This document shows, in pieces, positions 47,764 to 57,360 of a DNA stretch of 64,000 nt (positions within the stretch are counted from its first letter, which is position 1; every line of letters starts with the position of its first letter). The stretch comes from Halalkalibacter hemicellulosilyticusJCM 9152 (GTDB lineage Bacteria; Bacillota; Bacilli; Bacillales; Bacillaceae_D), in assembly GCF_000513115.1 (NCBI RefSeq), contig NZ_BAUU01000012.1:62001-126000 (forward strand), given 5' to 3'. Below the pieces are notes generated by a model. That model ran no database searches. It was given only the letters and a program-made list of their open reading frames with translations, and was not told the DNA's origin. A program made the translations under genes and the position numbers.

Positions 47764-47808
47764 TGCTCTAAGGATTATATTTATTAACCCTTAGAGCATA
47801 GTTTTTTA
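47764..47808. terminator. Terminator hairpin downstream of zwf
   Basis: TGCTCTAAGG pairs with CCTTAGAGCA just after the zwf stop codon; tails contain T runs on both strands (stronger on the plus strand). Confidence 0.7.
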
Positions 47809-47810
47809 CT

Positions 47811-49292
47811 CTAGTCAACATCATCAACGACTGGCCACCATTGGAATCCATCCTTGGATAGTAAATCATCAGAAGCTTGTGGCCCCATCGTTCCTGATTC
47901 ATAAATAGCTAAATCACTATGACCATTTGACCAAGCTTGGGAAATGGTATCGATATACGTCCAAGACAAGTCAACCTCATCCCAGTGGGCAAAGTTTGTT
48001 GCATCTCCTAGCATACAATCATAAATCAATCGTTCATATGCTTCTGGAGTATTGGCTGACGCATCACTATCATTGCTGTATGTTAATTCCACCGGAATAG
48101 ATCTTCCAGAGCTCCCTACTTTTTTCCCATTCAAATGCAACGTAATCCCTTCATCTGGCTGGATGTTAATTTCAAGTAGGTTTGCTTTCAATTCATCATT
48201 TTCGCTATAATAAAGCTTCATTGGACGATTTTTAAATTCAATGACAATTTTCGTCGACTTTGCCTTCATTCGTTTTCCTGTTCGAATATAGAATGGTACA
48301 CCTGCCCAACGATGATTATCAATAAGAAGCTTTGCTGCGACAAATGTTTCCGTATTTGATTCAGGATCAACATTCTTTTCACTACGATAACCTGTCACTT
48401 CTTTTCCTTTAACCTTACCTGGACCGTACTGTCCACGTACAACGTAATCTTGAATTTGATCAAGTGATAATTTGCGTAAAGCACGGAATACCTTAATCTT
48501 CTCACTGCGAATTTCGTTAGTCGTTAACCTAATCGGAGGATCCATTGCAAGCAATGAAACCATTTGAAGCATATGGTTTTGTACCATGTCACGCAATGCG
48601 CCAGAGTGCTCATAATAGCCGCCACGATCCTCAACACCAAGCACTTCACTTGAAGTGACTTGTACATTAGATATGTACTGATTGTTCCACAATGGTTCAA
48701 AGATCGCATTCGCAAAGCGAATCACTTCAATATTTTGCACCATCTCTTTACCCAAATAATGATCAATTCGATATATTTCATTTTCAGAGAATGCTTCTCT
48801 TATTTCATTATTTAATTTCTGAGCAGATGGTAAATCATGACCAAATGGTTTTTCAATCATTAACCTTGTCCAACCATTCGTATCCGTTACTTTTTCTTGC
48901 TTCAAATTAACGGCAATCGTGCCAAAATATTGCGGTGACATAGCCATATAGAAAATACGGTTACCTGGTATGTTGTATTTCTCTTCAAGTTTTGAAAGCA
49001 TTAAATCTAACTTTTGGTACGATTCTTTATTTGTTACGTCAAATGCTAAATAATAAAAATGAGAACGAAACTCTTCCACTAACTTTGGATCTTCATCCTT
49101 TAAAGATTCACTAATCACTTCTCGCAACGTTTCATCAGACCATTGTCTACGAGCGACTCCAACTACTGCAAATTCATTTGAAATTTTGCCAGCCTTATAA
49201 AGCCTGAAAATAGATGGAAAAAGCTTTCTTTTCGCTAAATCTCCTGTCGCTCCAAAAATAACCATTGTCGTTTTAGGGTAATTTGATTCCAT
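47811..49292 (-). CDS. zwf: Glucose-6-phosphate 1-dehydrogenase
   Basis: A 493-residue enzyme, the first step of the oxidative pentose phosphate pathway (glucose-6-phosphate to 6-phosphogluconolactone with NADP). Visible: the dinucleotide-binding motif IFGATGDLAKRKLFPS (about 12-27), EKPFGHDLPSAQ (about 148), the active-site signature RIDHYLGKEMVQN (about 175-187, His and Lys), and GAGGAL-equivalent RDMVQNHMLQ. AGAGAGG lies before the ATG. gnd, a later step of the same pathway, is elsewhere in the window and not in the same operon. Confidence 0.97.
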   Translation of the reverse strand: MESNYPKTTMVIFGATGDLAKRKLFPSIFRLYKAGKISNEFAVVGVARRQWSDETLREVISESLKDEDPKLVEEFRSHFYYLAFDVTNKESYQKLDLMLSKLEEKYNIPGNRIFYMAMSPQYFGTIAVNLKQEKVTDTNGWTRLMIEKPFGHDLPSAQKLNNEIREAFSENEIYRIDHYLGKEMVQNIEVIRFANAIFEPLWNNQYISNVQVTSSEVLGVEDRGGYYEHSGALRDMVQNHMLQMVSLLAMDPPIRLTTNEIRSEKIKVFRALRKLSLDQIQDYVVRGQYGPGKVKGKEVTGYRSEKNVDPESNTETFVAAKLLIDNHRWAGVPFYIRTGKRMKAKSTKIVIEFKNRPMKLYYSENDELKANLLEINIQPDEGITLHLNGKKVGSSGRSIPVELTYSNDSDASANTPEAYERLIYDCMLGDATNFAHWDEVDLSWTYIDTISQAWSNGHSDLAIYESGTMGPQASDDLLSKDGFQWWPVVDDVD

Positions 49293-49338
49293 TATTTTGC
49301 CTCTCTTTTTCTTTAGGACTCTTTTAAATCTGTATTTA

Positions 49339-49368
49339 AATGTATCGCACTTTACTATGAAAAATCAA
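49339..49368 (-). promoter_or_regulatory. Possible zwf promoter
   Basis: On the minus strand TTGATT (49363-49368) and TACATT (49339-49344) are spaced by 18 bp, about 45 bp upstream of the zwf start. The rest of 49369-49591 is AT-rich with nothing recognisable. Confidence 0.4.
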
Positions 49369-49591
49369 CTATTCTGATTTTCATATTCCACTCCATTCCC
49401 TTAATAACCAAGCTCACATATAGATTATCAATGATTTAATCATAATTATACGGCCTTTCCTCCATCCTTCTCTTAAAAATCATTCTATTTGTCATGTTTA
49501 TCGTTTTTTTATGTCTAAGAATTCATTATTATTCAAAAAATGATAAACCGACTAACGTGAATAGTCAAGAGATTTCTGAAAATTTATACTT

Positions 49592-50284
49592 TTACTCTTT
49601 TTGACAACGCCAAATAGCACTGTTCATTTTAGAACGAAATTTTGTTACCAATTGCTCATGCTGTTCTAGTATATCCCATGTTGCTTCATCAATCTCGTCT
49701 GTAAGTTGAAATTCACTACCGCTATTTTGAGTTTCGGCAATTGATTCTTCTTCAATATGTGTAAATCCCGATTGCTGAAGGATATTGAACCAATCGTTTT
49801 TTTGATTAAATTGTTTAAACCGATAAAATCTTTGTAGTTGTATTAACTCTTCGTCTGTGATTTGATCAGTTAATATCATTTCATGTATGATGAACCTCCC
49901 ACCTTTATTTAAAACACGATAGCATTCAGAAATAGCATGCTTATCAGCAAAAGCTAAAACCGACTCTGAGAACACAAAGTCAAACGTCTCATCTCGAAAT
50001 GGCATTGATTCAACTGAAGCATGAATAGCTACTATAGGTTGATTTTTCAATTCGAATCTTGCCTTTGCACTCAGGAGCATTTCCTCATCTTGATCAATAA
50101 CCGTTATATGACTTTGACTTCTATTATAAATAAATGAAGCACTCACACCGGTTCCACAACCAATTTCTAATACCGAACTCTCTTTAGATATCGATTCTTT
50201 TCCCACTAGTCTTTTTGTACTATTTATACCACCTGGATGTGCACTATTAATCGAGAGCTTTTTTAACAAATCGAGATAATTCAT
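49592..50284 (-). CDS. SAM-dependent methyltransferase (class I)
   Basis: A protein of about 230 residues with a class I methyltransferase core: motif I VLEIGCGTGVSASFIYNR (about 39-56), the acidic motif TVIDQDEEML, FRDETFDFVFSESVLAFAD (about 98-116), and EMILTDQITDEEL. It resembles UbiE/menG-like small-molecule methyltransferases. The start is either of two adjacent ATGs (50287 or 50284) after GGAGG; the second is better spaced. The substrate is unknown. Confidence 0.85.
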   Translation of the reverse strand: MNYLDLLKKLSINSAHPGGINSTKRLVGKESISKESSVLEIGCGTGVSASFIYNRSQSHITVIDQDEEMLLSAKARFELKNQPIVAIHASVESMPFRDETFDFVFSESVLAFADKHAISECYRVLNKGGRFIIHEMILTDQITDEELIQLQRFYRFKQFNQKNDWFNILQQSGFTHIEEESIAETQNSGSEFQLTDEIDEATWDILEQHEQLVTKFRSKMNSAIWRCQKE

Positions 50285-50419
50285 CATATCCTCCTCTAAC
50301 AGTTCTTCATTTTAACCAAGGCTTTTGTACATTTCACTTGACAAATAGGCTTACTCACAATCAATGTGACAGCTGTGTAATAGGATACATGGAGACACTT
50401 ACTTAAGGAGGGAACGATC

Positions 50420-50653
50420 ATGTCCTATTATGAAATGTGTTGTAAATACAAGGGCCAACGAGTTTGCATTACCGATAAATGCGGAAGAAAACATGTCGGT
50501 ACTATAACTCATGTCACAAACACTCATGTTTTTATTCAACCTGATAGCTCTCAATTTGGTGGCTTCCATTATGGTTACTGGGGATGGAGAGGCTATCCAA
50601 TTGCTTTCGGTTTTATAGCAGGACTCGCGCTCGCATCATTGTTTTTCTGGTAA
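50420..50653 (+). CDS. Small Gly/Trp-rich protein with C-terminal helix
   Basis: A 77-residue protein: residues about 1-45 contain an SH3-like beta segment (YKGQRVCITDKCGRKHVGTI...HVFIQP) with three Cys, then a Gly/Tyr/Trp-rich stretch FGGFHYGYWGWRGYP and a hydrophobic helix FGFIAGLALASLFFW. AAGGAGG precedes the ATG. The composition resembles small spore-coat or sporulation proteins; a YjcZ-type gene lies convergent downstream. No family recognised with certainty. Confidence 0.65.
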   Translation: MSYYEMCCKYKGQRVCITDKCGRKHVGTITHVTNTHVFIQPDSSQFGGFHYGYWGWRGYPIAFGFIAGLALASLFFW

Positions 50654-50683
50654 GATAACCTTGCTAACAACAGCTGCTACTTT

Positions 50684-50720
50684 CCCTTAAAGGAGAAAAA
50701 CTACTCCTTTAAGGGCTTTA
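50684..50720 (+). terminator. Intrinsic terminator
   Basis: CCCTTAAAGGAG pairs perfectly with CTCCTTTAAGGG and is followed by CTTTA. It lies 30 bp after the preceding stop codon. Confidence 0.75.
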
Positions 50721-50786
50721 ACAACCGTAGCGACCACACAATACTTCGATTTGTCTAACATAAGCCAAATTTCTTGATTGGCATAA

Positions 50787-50924
50787 TTAAAATCCATAGC
50801 CGCCATAACCATATGACGGAGAACTACCATATCCAGTACCTAACCAGCTTGCACCAACGATCACAAGCAATATAAATAAAACAACTATTAACGCAAAACC
50901 GCCAGAATAACCTGCTGTGCTCAT
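50787..50924 (-). CDS. YjcZ-family sporulation peptide
   Basis: A 45-residue gene. The product starts MSTAGYSGGFALIVVLFILL, has a single helix ending LLVIVGASWLG and a Gly/Tyr-rich tail (GYGSSPSYGYGGYGF). This is the YjcZ-family pattern (GGFALIVVLFILLIIVGA) of Bacillus sporulation membrane peptides. AAGGAGG lies 6-7 bases before the ATG. Confidence 0.88.
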   Translation of the reverse strand: MSTAGYSGGFALIVVLFILLVIVGASWLGTGYGSSPSYGYGGYGF

Positions 50925-51073
50925 TTTAATCCTCCTTCATTCATTGTTAAAGCATCACTGCTTCACACTCACTAACGTATGAACAAATCACTTCTTCTGA
51001 TTGGGCGAAACTCCAAAGTAACTAATATGTTTCGACATTCAAAGAGCTTGAGTTCATCTAAATGAAGCGAAAC

Positions 51074-51124
51074 AAAAAGAGATTTCTAGAAGATCATAAA
51101 TGATTCTTACAGAAACCTCTTTTG
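51074..51124. terminator. Imperfect long hairpin, probable terminator
   Basis: AAAAGAGATTTCTAGAAGAT pairs with bulges to ATGATTCTTACAGAAACCTC plus TTTT. It is located just after the CAP-domain gene on the minus strand. Confidence 0.6.
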
Positions 51125-51142
51125 AAGTATGGAATTGATTCA

Positions 51143-51772
51143 TTATCGTGTTTGAATAAACATTTGTACCCATGCACTATGATAAAACCCTACCCCAATT
51201 GCGTCATATTCGGGCTTAAGAATATTTTCTCGGTGACCAGGAGAATTCATCCAGTCTTGCATCACTTGTTCAGGTGTCGTTTGACCTTTAGCAATATTTT
51301 CTCCTGCGGTTCGGTAACTAATACCAAATGAGCGGAGCATATCAAACGGTGAGCCATAGTTAGGGCTAGTATGAGAAAAATAATTTGAGTTAATTAAATC
51401 CTCCGCTTTTTTATGGGCGACATGTTTAAGGTCTTGCCTATGTTGTAATGAACGCAGACCGACTCTTGCTCGTTCTTGATTGACTAGTGCTACCACTTGA
51501 TCTTCAAACGTACTATGATGCGATGCTTCTGGCTTTAAACGAATAACCTCTCCCACATGCATGTTTAATGGCTCTACATCAGGATTCAATCTCATTAGCT
51601 CACGATAATCTAAACCATAACGTTGAGCAATAAACCAAAAACTGTCCCCACTCGAAACTTTATAATGTGAGAAGGGTGGTTCATTAAATGTCTGCATTTC
51701 TGCATTAGCAAAGCAAGGAAGGCAAATGACAAAAGCCATTGCGACTAAAAAGCTTAGACGTAATCTTTTCAT
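51143..51772 (-). CDS. Secreted LysM-CAP domain protein (YkwD-like)
   Basis: A 209-residue protein with a signal peptide (about 1-24, ending CFANA), one LysM domain (about 36-80, YKVSSGDSFWFIAQRYGLDY) and a CAP/SCP domain (about 92-207). CAP markers are visible: LVNQERARVGL, HVAHKKAEDLINSNYFSHTSPNYGSPFDML, AGENIAKGQ, and WMNSPGHRENILKPEYDAIGVGF. It should be exported and bind peptidoglycan; similar proteins are often spore-associated (SafA/YkwD types). The enzymatic role of bacterial CAP domains is unsettled. Confidence 0.92.
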   Translation of the reverse strand: MKRLRLSFLVAMAFVICLPCFANAEMQTFNEPPFSHYKVSSGDSFWFIAQRYGLDYRELMRLNPDVEPLNMHVGEVIRLKPEASHHSTFEDQVVALVNQERARVGLRSLQHRQDLKHVAHKKAEDLINSNYFSHTSPNYGSPFDMLRSFGISYRTAGENIAKGQTTPEQVMQDWMNSPGHRENILKPEYDAIGVGFYHSAWVQMFIQTR

Positions 51773-51975
51773 GTAAGGATCCCTCCGCTAGAAGTCTTTT
51801 CTTCCTTAGTTTGCCTTCCTCTTCTAAATCAATACATATTGATTCCCTTCGATATAAAGCTTTTCCACTAACAACATATTAAGATTTTAATTAAATACCT
51901 ATCAAATTCAAAAATTACTGGAGAATATGGATGAAGCATTTGTACTAAAACTCTGTTTTCCAAACTCTCTTTACT

Positions 51976-52962
51976 TTAGTAAACACCTCTAATATGTTGA
52001 TGAACTTCTTCTTTGTAGAAAGAGCTAAGCTTTTCCATTTCTTCTTTTGAAAATGGAGCAACGTTAATAGCTTCTAAGTTATCCTCAATTTGTTTGACCG
52101 TTTTAAATCCTGGGATTGCACAAGTTATCCCCTCTTGATCGAGAATCCACCTTAGGGCTGCTTGTGTTAATGAACCTCTACCTTCCTTCATCCAATTAAC
52201 TTTTTCACTTAATTCTACACCTTTTTCAAACGGAAGCCCTGAAAAAGTTTCCCCAACATTAAACGCTGCACCATCACGGTTAAAATGACGATGATCATCA
52301 CTTGAAAATGATGAATCTTTTGAAAACTTCCCTGTTAATAGCCCACTTGCTAATGGAACCCTAGCTAATATGCCGATTTGCTTTTCAATCGCTTTCGGTA
52401 ATAAATGTTCTAAAGGCTTTTGACGTAATACATTAAAAATGACTTGTAATGCTCTCACATTCGCATAGTTTTCGATACAATACAAGCCTTCTTCAACCGT
52501 TTCAACACTTACACCATAATAACGAATCTTCCCTTCTTGTTGTAATTGATCTAATACTTGAAAGACACTACCTTCTTTTATGATTTCAAAAGGAGGACAG
52601 TGAACTTGAAACAGATCAATTTGCTCCCTCTGTAATCGTTTTAGACTTGCTTCACAATAGGCACGAACTTGTTGAGGAGAATACGTTTTTATGTCATGAA
52701 TATCGCCGGCACGACAAAACTTTGTCGCGATATAAATATTATTCTCTTTACCTTTTGTTGCTTTAGCGATTAGCTCTTCACTATGGCCATCACCATATAC
52801 ATCTGCTGTATCAAAAAAATTAACGCCTAAGTCCATTGCTCGATGCAATCCACGTATCGCTTCTTGATCGTCAGATTGTCCCCAAGCACCACCGATCGCC
52901 CAGGTTCCAAAGCTTAATTCACTTATTCTTAAATCAGTACTACCTAGTTGATTATATTTCAT
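51976..52962 (-). CDS. Aldo/keto reductase
   Basis: A 328-residue NADPH-dependent (beta/alpha)8 oxidoreductase. The catalytic tetrad is visible: Asp in NFFDTADVYGDGHSEELI (about 49-66) with its Tyr, Lys in IYIATKF (about 78) and the His of QVHCPPF (about 118). The C-terminal NADP-binding part is ALRWILDQEGITCAIPGFKT. The pattern fits the YghZ/IolS branch of general aldehyde/ketone reductases. GGGAGG precedes the ATG. It is a single-gene unit. Confidence 0.9.
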   Translation of the reverse strand: MKYNQLGSTDLRISELSFGTWAIGGAWGQSDDQEAIRGLHRAMDLGVNFFDTADVYGDGHSEELIAKATKGKENNIYIATKFCRAGDIHDIKTYSPQQVRAYCEASLKRLQREQIDLFQVHCPPFEIIKEGSVFQVLDQLQQEGKIRYYGVSVETVEEGLYCIENYANVRALQVIFNVLRQKPLEHLLPKAIEKQIGILARVPLASGLLTGKFSKDSSFSSDDHRHFNRDGAAFNVGETFSGLPFEKGVELSEKVNWMKEGRGSLTQAALRWILDQEGITCAIPGFKTVKQIEDNLEAINVAPFSKEEMEKLSSFYKEEVHQHIRGVY

Positions 52963-53029
52963 TATTTTTCCTCCCTCTATATAACGAAATCGCTTTCTTT
53001 TTTACTATACATGACGTATTAAGTCATTG

Positions 53030-55336
53030 TCATGTATAGAGCTCTTTGTTTTTCGGCAACAAAGGACTAAGCATATCGTCATAACATAATGTTAAAGAAT
53101 GCATCGCTCTTGTACAGGCTGTATAAAGTAGGTTTCGTTCCTTTTCTTCTGAATAAGAATGAATGGATGCATCATAAATAATAACACAATCATATTCCAT
53201 CCCTTTTGCTAAGTAAGCAGGAATCACTTGAATTGAGCTTTGTATTTCTGACGTATCTTTCTTTACATAGGTCATATTTAAATCATTGCTTAGCTGATGA
53301 TAAGCTAAATACGTTTGCTCATCAGATTTGCAAATAATTGCAACCTTTCCTTCGTGCTCTCTCTGTAAACGATTTACTTCTTGAACGATTCTTTGCCGAC
53401 GTTCTTCCTCATTCTTAACTTGAATGAGCATTGGCTTCGCACCAGAACGATTAAAGGGGATAATTCCTGAGTCAATGATTTCACTAGCAAGATCGATAAT
53501 TTGTCTAGTAGAACGATAACTTTTTGTTAGCGAGTATGATTCTACTTTTTCTGAAAATGATGTTTCGTGAAACAATTGAAATGAATCCATGCGATAGGAA
53601 TGAGCATAAATTGATTGATGAAGATCACCTAATATGGTAAATCGAGCCTTTGGAAATAATTTCATTAGATAAGCAAATTGAAATGGTGAGTAATCTTGAG
53701 CCTCATCTACAAACACATGCCTCATTGCCATATTCACTTCAAAACCTTCAATCATACTTCTTAAATAAAGAAACGGTGTCATATCTTCATAATATAACTT
53801 TCGTTTTTTTAATTGAGATACGGTCGTCTCGATCATTTCATTAAAATATAACTGATGCGGAAAAGATTTGGGATTTAGTGATTGTAAAAACTGTTCGTAT
53901 AACAAGGGAAAATCGATAAATGAGAACTGACGAATGCTCGCACGTATTGGCTTTAATTTTCTCTTTACGATTAACGCACGTAGTAATGATTCCTCGCGAA
54001 CAGAATCAACATAGCCATCACTTTCTCGTTCGATACGCTCATAAACAGTTTGAATGACACTATCAGAAAGTTGTTCAATCTCATCTAATACCCAATTTTG
54101 CTTTCGTTCTTCTTTTTCAAAGATATCTATATGTTTCAAAAGAGTCTCAATTAATTGTTCTATTCGATTAGGAATGGATAACGATGAATCGGTTTTATCA
54201 AAGTGTTCACTAATCCATTTCGATTGAAATAGAACCTCTCCGTGAAAATAAACATGATGAAACGGTAACCCAACTGATCGTAATGTATCAATAAATCGAT
54301 CCATTTCCTTCATGAATGTGTATGATGATTTCATGTCAATAGATTCAAGTCTTTGAAGATAATCGTTTTCATCCTTCTTCGTTAATACATATTCAAGTTG
54401 ATCATAAGGGTCTTCTATCTTCCAGCGTTTTCCTAAACGATGATGTAAATACGCTTGAAATGTCGTTTGTTGCATATTATCCTCACCTAGCTCTGGCAAT
54501 ACTTCTGCCACATATTGATTGAACAAAGCATTTGGTGAAAATAAGATAATTTGCTCCGCACTTATCTGTTCACGATAGCGATATAGAAGATAAGCAACAC
54601 GTTGCATAGCAACTGATGTTTTGCCACTGCCGGCTACACCATTCACAATCAAAATTTTACTTCTCTCATTACGTATAATTTGATTTTGTTCCTGCTGAAT
54701 CGTTGATACGATACTTTTCATTTGCGCAGATGATTGACTGCCTAATACTTCTTGTAAGACATCATCTCCAATCGTCATTCCTGTTTCAAAAACATGTCTA
54801 ACTGTTCCTTGTCTAATAAGCATTTGCTTCTTTAAGAGTATCTCTCCCGTTACCTTCTCTAATGGTGTTTCATAGAATGCTTCACCTGGACCAAAATCAT
54901 AATACATACTTGCTATAGGGGCACGCCAATCATAGATGTAAAAGTCATAGCCTTCTTCATTCGTAAGTGAAGCAATTCCAATATATATTTGCTCTACATC
55001 CGACTCACCCTTTTCGACAAAATTAATACGCCCAAAATAAGGTGAATCTTTTAAACGTTCAAGCTTTTTTAATTGATACGTATCATGCATTTGTGAACGT
55101 TCACGTTCCGATAATAATTCTGCTTGTTGTTTGATACTGGAAAACGTTTCAACAGCCTCTTCATCATTATCAAGGTTTACAGTAACGTCCTCCCAAAAAT
55201 TCTTTTTTATAAAGGTTACATCAGTACCTCTTGCTGTGATTTGAGCTTCTAATTGATTCATGTATTGTTCTATATATGCAACTACTTCATTTACTCTTTT
55301 TTGCTCATATAATATGTCTGTCCGACTTATATTCAT
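53030..55336 (-). CDS. helD: RNA polymerase-recycling helicase-like protein HelD
   Basis: A 768-residue UvrD/Rep-like SF1 protein: an N-terminal coiled coil (about 1-110), Walker A ILIVNGVAGSGKTSVAMQRVA (about 228-248), a long insertion (about 300-540), Walker B/motif II HVFVDEAQDYSPFQ (about 550), motif III FTILGDLHQSIYA, and motif VI NLLYTACTRAMHSL near the C-terminus. HelD binds RNA polymerase and releases it from DNA after termination. AAGGAG lies about 12 bases upstream of the ATG. It is not in an operon. Confidence 0.92.
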   Translation of the reverse strand: MNISRTDILYEQKRVNEVVAYIEQYMNQLEAQITARGTDVTFIKKNFWEDVTVNLDNDEEAVETFSSIKQQAELLSERERSQMHDTYQLKKLERLKDSPYFGRINFVEKGESDVEQIYIGIASLTNEEGYDFYIYDWRAPIASMYYDFGPGEAFYETPLEKVTGEILLKKQMLIRQGTVRHVFETGMTIGDDVLQEVLGSQSSAQMKSIVSTIQQEQNQIIRNERSKILIVNGVAGSGKTSVAMQRVAYLLYRYREQISAEQIILFSPNALFNQYVAEVLPELGEDNMQQTTFQAYLHHRLGKRWKIEDPYDQLEYVLTKKDENDYLQRLESIDMKSSYTFMKEMDRFIDTLRSVGLPFHHVYFHGEVLFQSKWISEHFDKTDSSLSIPNRIEQLIETLLKHIDIFEKEERKQNWVLDEIEQLSDSVIQTVYERIERESDGYVDSVREESLLRALIVKRKLKPIRASIRQFSFIDFPLLYEQFLQSLNPKSFPHQLYFNEMIETTVSQLKKRKLYYEDMTPFLYLRSMIEGFEVNMAMRHVFVDEAQDYSPFQFAYLMKLFPKARFTILGDLHQSIYAHSYRMDSFQLFHETSFSEKVESYSLTKSYRSTRQIIDLASEIIDSGIIPFNRSGAKPMLIQVKNEEERRQRIVQEVNRLQREHEGKVAIICKSDEQTYLAYHQLSNDLNMTYVKKDTSEIQSSIQVIPAYLAKGMEYDCVIIYDASIHSYSEEKERNLLYTACTRAMHSLTLCYDDMLSPLLPKNKELYT

Positions 55337-55541
55337 ATAGACACGTCACTCCTTATTAACCGGTAACTTTCATTATCATATATCACACCTGTAAAATCTA
55401 TACCTTAGTGAGCATTTTACTACAAAGAGCAAATGTAAACTGATTGAACTTCATCTACGATTTGATAAAAGATCTTTATTCCATTAATGATGAGCTTCCA
55501 AGTATTGGTTTAATGATAGAAAATAGACGAATTAATCTAAA

Positions 55542-55573
55542 AAATCCTTTGAGGAATGAGTCTCAAAGGATTT
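55542..55573 (-). terminator. Terminator hairpin downstream of mhqD
   Basis: AAATCCTTTGAG pairs with CTCAAAGGATTT. Nothing else in 55337-55631 looks like a gene. Confidence 0.6.
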
Positions 55574-55631
55574 ATGTTTACAGTCTAGGGTTTAGCAATA
55601 TAACGATTGCTAATCCCCTTTTTAAAACAGG

Positions 55632-56240
55632 TTATTTAAATGTTTGGATGAACCACCGTTTACTTTCTTCAACCTCATCGCGTGTCAATTGATGCCCGCC
55701 TTCCTGCCAATAACTTGTAACATTAGCGTTCGAACCTTGCAGCAGTGTAATCAGCTCTTCAGTTTCTGTTGCTAGTATTAACGGATCTTGTTTACCAGCA
55801 CCTATAAAAATAGAGCTGTTACTCAAATCAGGTAATGTTAATCCTTTAAGAGGTACCATCGCATGATATAAGATTGCACCTTTTAACGCGTTCTCGTAAT
55901 GAAACAGTAAGCTTGCAGCAATATTTGCCCCATTGGAATATCCAATAGCTACAACTTTCTGTTCATCAAAACCGTATTCATCGGCTTTCTCCTTCACAAA
56001 TGAATAAAGTTCTTTCGTTCGAAAGATTAAATCCTCTTCATCAAACACTCCTTCAGCAACTCGCCTGAAAAAACGTGCCATACCATTTTCCAACACATTC
56101 CCTCTAACGCTTAATACATTTGCTTCAGAGTCAATTAAAGCGGCAATCGGAAGCAAGTCCTCTTCGCTTCCTCCAGTTCCGTGCAACAATAAAAAAGTCA
56201 ATCCGTTACGATCTTTTCCTTCTCGAAATAGATACTTCAT
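55632..56240 (-). CDS. mhqD: Carboxylesterase/hydrolase MhqD
   Basis: A 202-residue alpha/beta hydrolase of the phospholipase/carboxylesterase class: oxyanion region LLLHGTGGSEEDL (about 17-29), the nucleophile elbow AIGYSNGANIAASL (Ser about 102), Asp in GAGKQDPLI (about 150), and His in EGGHQLTRDE (about 182). It lies 11 bp behind mhqO in the same order as the B. subtilis mhqNOP/mhqD-type quinone-response genes, so it is probably involved in methylhydroquinone or diamide detoxification. Confidence 0.85.
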   Translation of the reverse strand: MKYLFREGKDRNGLTFLLLHGTGGSEEDLLPIAALIDSEANVLSVRGNVLENGMARFFRRVAEGVFDEEDLIFRTKELYSFVKEKADEYGFDEQKVVAIGYSNGANIAASLLFHYENALKGAILYHAMVPLKGLTLPDLSNSSIFIGAGKQDPLILATETEELITLLQGSNANVTSYWQEGGHQLTRDEVEESKRWFIQTFK

Positions 56241-56251
56241 AAAACACTCTC

Positions 56252-57232
56252 CTAACGTTTCGTATTTAATGGCTTAATCGTTGCTTCAATTTGCTCACGT
56301 TGATTTTCTAAGTACGGTGGAAGTGCTAACGTTTCACCTAACGTTTCAAAAGATTCATCCCCCTCAAACCCAGGACCGTCCGTTGCTAATTCAAATAATA
56401 TGCCGTTTTGCTCACGGAAATACAGAGAACGGAAGTAATAACGTTCCACAAAACCTGAATTGGGTAGTCGGAATTGTTTCAATCGTTCAACCCATCTTGT
56501 TAATTCCTCTTCATTTTCAACACGAAAAGCTACATGGTGAACGCTTCCACGCCCTGGGCGTTCACGTGGCAAATCAGAACGCTCTTCTACATGTACTTCC
56601 GCACCAGATCCCCCTTCGCCCGTTTCAAAAACGCGAATATCCTTTTGACCTTCAACAGGTGACGGATATGATCGTATTTCTCGGTAGCCCATGAGATCCG
56701 TTAATATCATTGCTGTATGCTCGAATGTTGAAACAGTTAATTGGACTGGCCCTAATCCTATAACCGCATAGCGTTCAGGTACAGGACTTTCTTCCCAAGG
56801 AGTCCCTCCTGCAACACCGTTGTTCGTTTCATCTGATACTAACTGCAATCGTTGCCCTTCAAAATCCTCAAAGTTCAAGGTCTTTCTTCCTGTATATTCT
56901 GCTATCTCACTATGATTAACGTTAAAATGTTCAAAACGCTCCTTCCAATATAAGAGAGCTTCATCAGAAGGTACTCGTAAGCTCGTTAATGAAATACTAT
57001 TCGTACCGCGATACGTTTGTCCAGCATAAGGCAATTCGAAAAATGTTAAATCAGTTCCTGGATTTCCTCGTTCATCGGCATAAAACAAATGATATACTGA
57101 CGTATCATCTTGATTAACGGTTTTCTTAACCAACCTCATCCCCATTATCTCTGTATAGAAACGATAGTTTTTTTCTGCTTGACCTGTGATAGCTGATACA
57201 TGGTGCTGTCCCTTTAATGGTTTTAATTCCAT
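56252..57232 (-). CDS. mhqO: Ring-cleaving dioxygenase MhqO
   Basis: A 326-residue extradiol-type dioxygenase with two vicinal-oxygen-chelate modules: about 6-135 (GQHHVSAITGQAEKNYRFYTEIMGMRLVKKTVNQDD) and about 155-295 (VHHVAFRVENEEELTRWVERL). His in HHVSA, His in VHHVAF and a late Glu (ILFELATDGPGF) form the metal site. In B. subtilis MhqO is induced by hydroquinones through MhqR. A perfect palindrome and a sigma-A promoter lie upstream. No mhqR gene is in this window. Confidence 0.9.
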   Translation of the reverse strand: MELKPLKGQHHVSAITGQAEKNYRFYTEIMGMRLVKKTVNQDDTSVYHLFYADERGNPGTDLTFFELPYAGQTYRGTNSISLTSLRVPSDEALLYWKERFEHFNVNHSEIAEYTGRKTLNFEDFEGQRLQLVSDETNNGVAGGTPWEESPVPERYAVIGLGPVQLTVSTFEHTAMILTDLMGYREIRSYPSPVEGQKDIRVFETGEGGSGAEVHVEERSDLPRERPGRGSVHHVAFRVENEEELTRWVERLKQFRLPNSGFVERYYFRSLYFREQNGILFELATDGPGFEGDESFETLGETLALPPYLENQREQIEATIKPLNTKR

Positions 57233-57301
57233 CTTTACTCACTCCTAATAGTTATTTCTTTCGGATACTCATTCTCTATTTTTCCCTCGTTCATTACATA
57301 T

Positions 57302-57330
57302 ATTGTACACGTATTTTATTTCGATGTAAA
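57302..57330 (-). promoter_or_regulatory. Promoter of mhqO-mhqD
   Basis: On the minus strand TTTACA (57325-57330) and TACAAT (57302-57307) have exactly 17-bp spacing, about 70 bp before the mhqO start. Confidence 0.8.
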
Positions 57331-57332
57331 GT

Positions 57333-57348
57333 ATTTCGATATCGAAAT
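57333..57348. promoter_or_regulatory. MhqR-type operator (perfect 16-bp palindrome)
   Basis: ATTTCGATATCGAAAT is a perfect palindrome directly upstream of the -35 box. MarR-type MhqR sites in Bacillus are palindromes around TCGA-rich arms. A further ATTTCGAT half-site overlaps the promoter at about 57318-57325. Confidence 0.65.
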
Positions 57349-57360
57349 TTATAATATAGA

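Noticed and set aside
55444-55692. 82-codon open frame starting at a TTG
   Set aside because: It reads through a 12-bp hairpin and into the end of mhqD on the other strand, has no ribosome binding site and no recognisable product.
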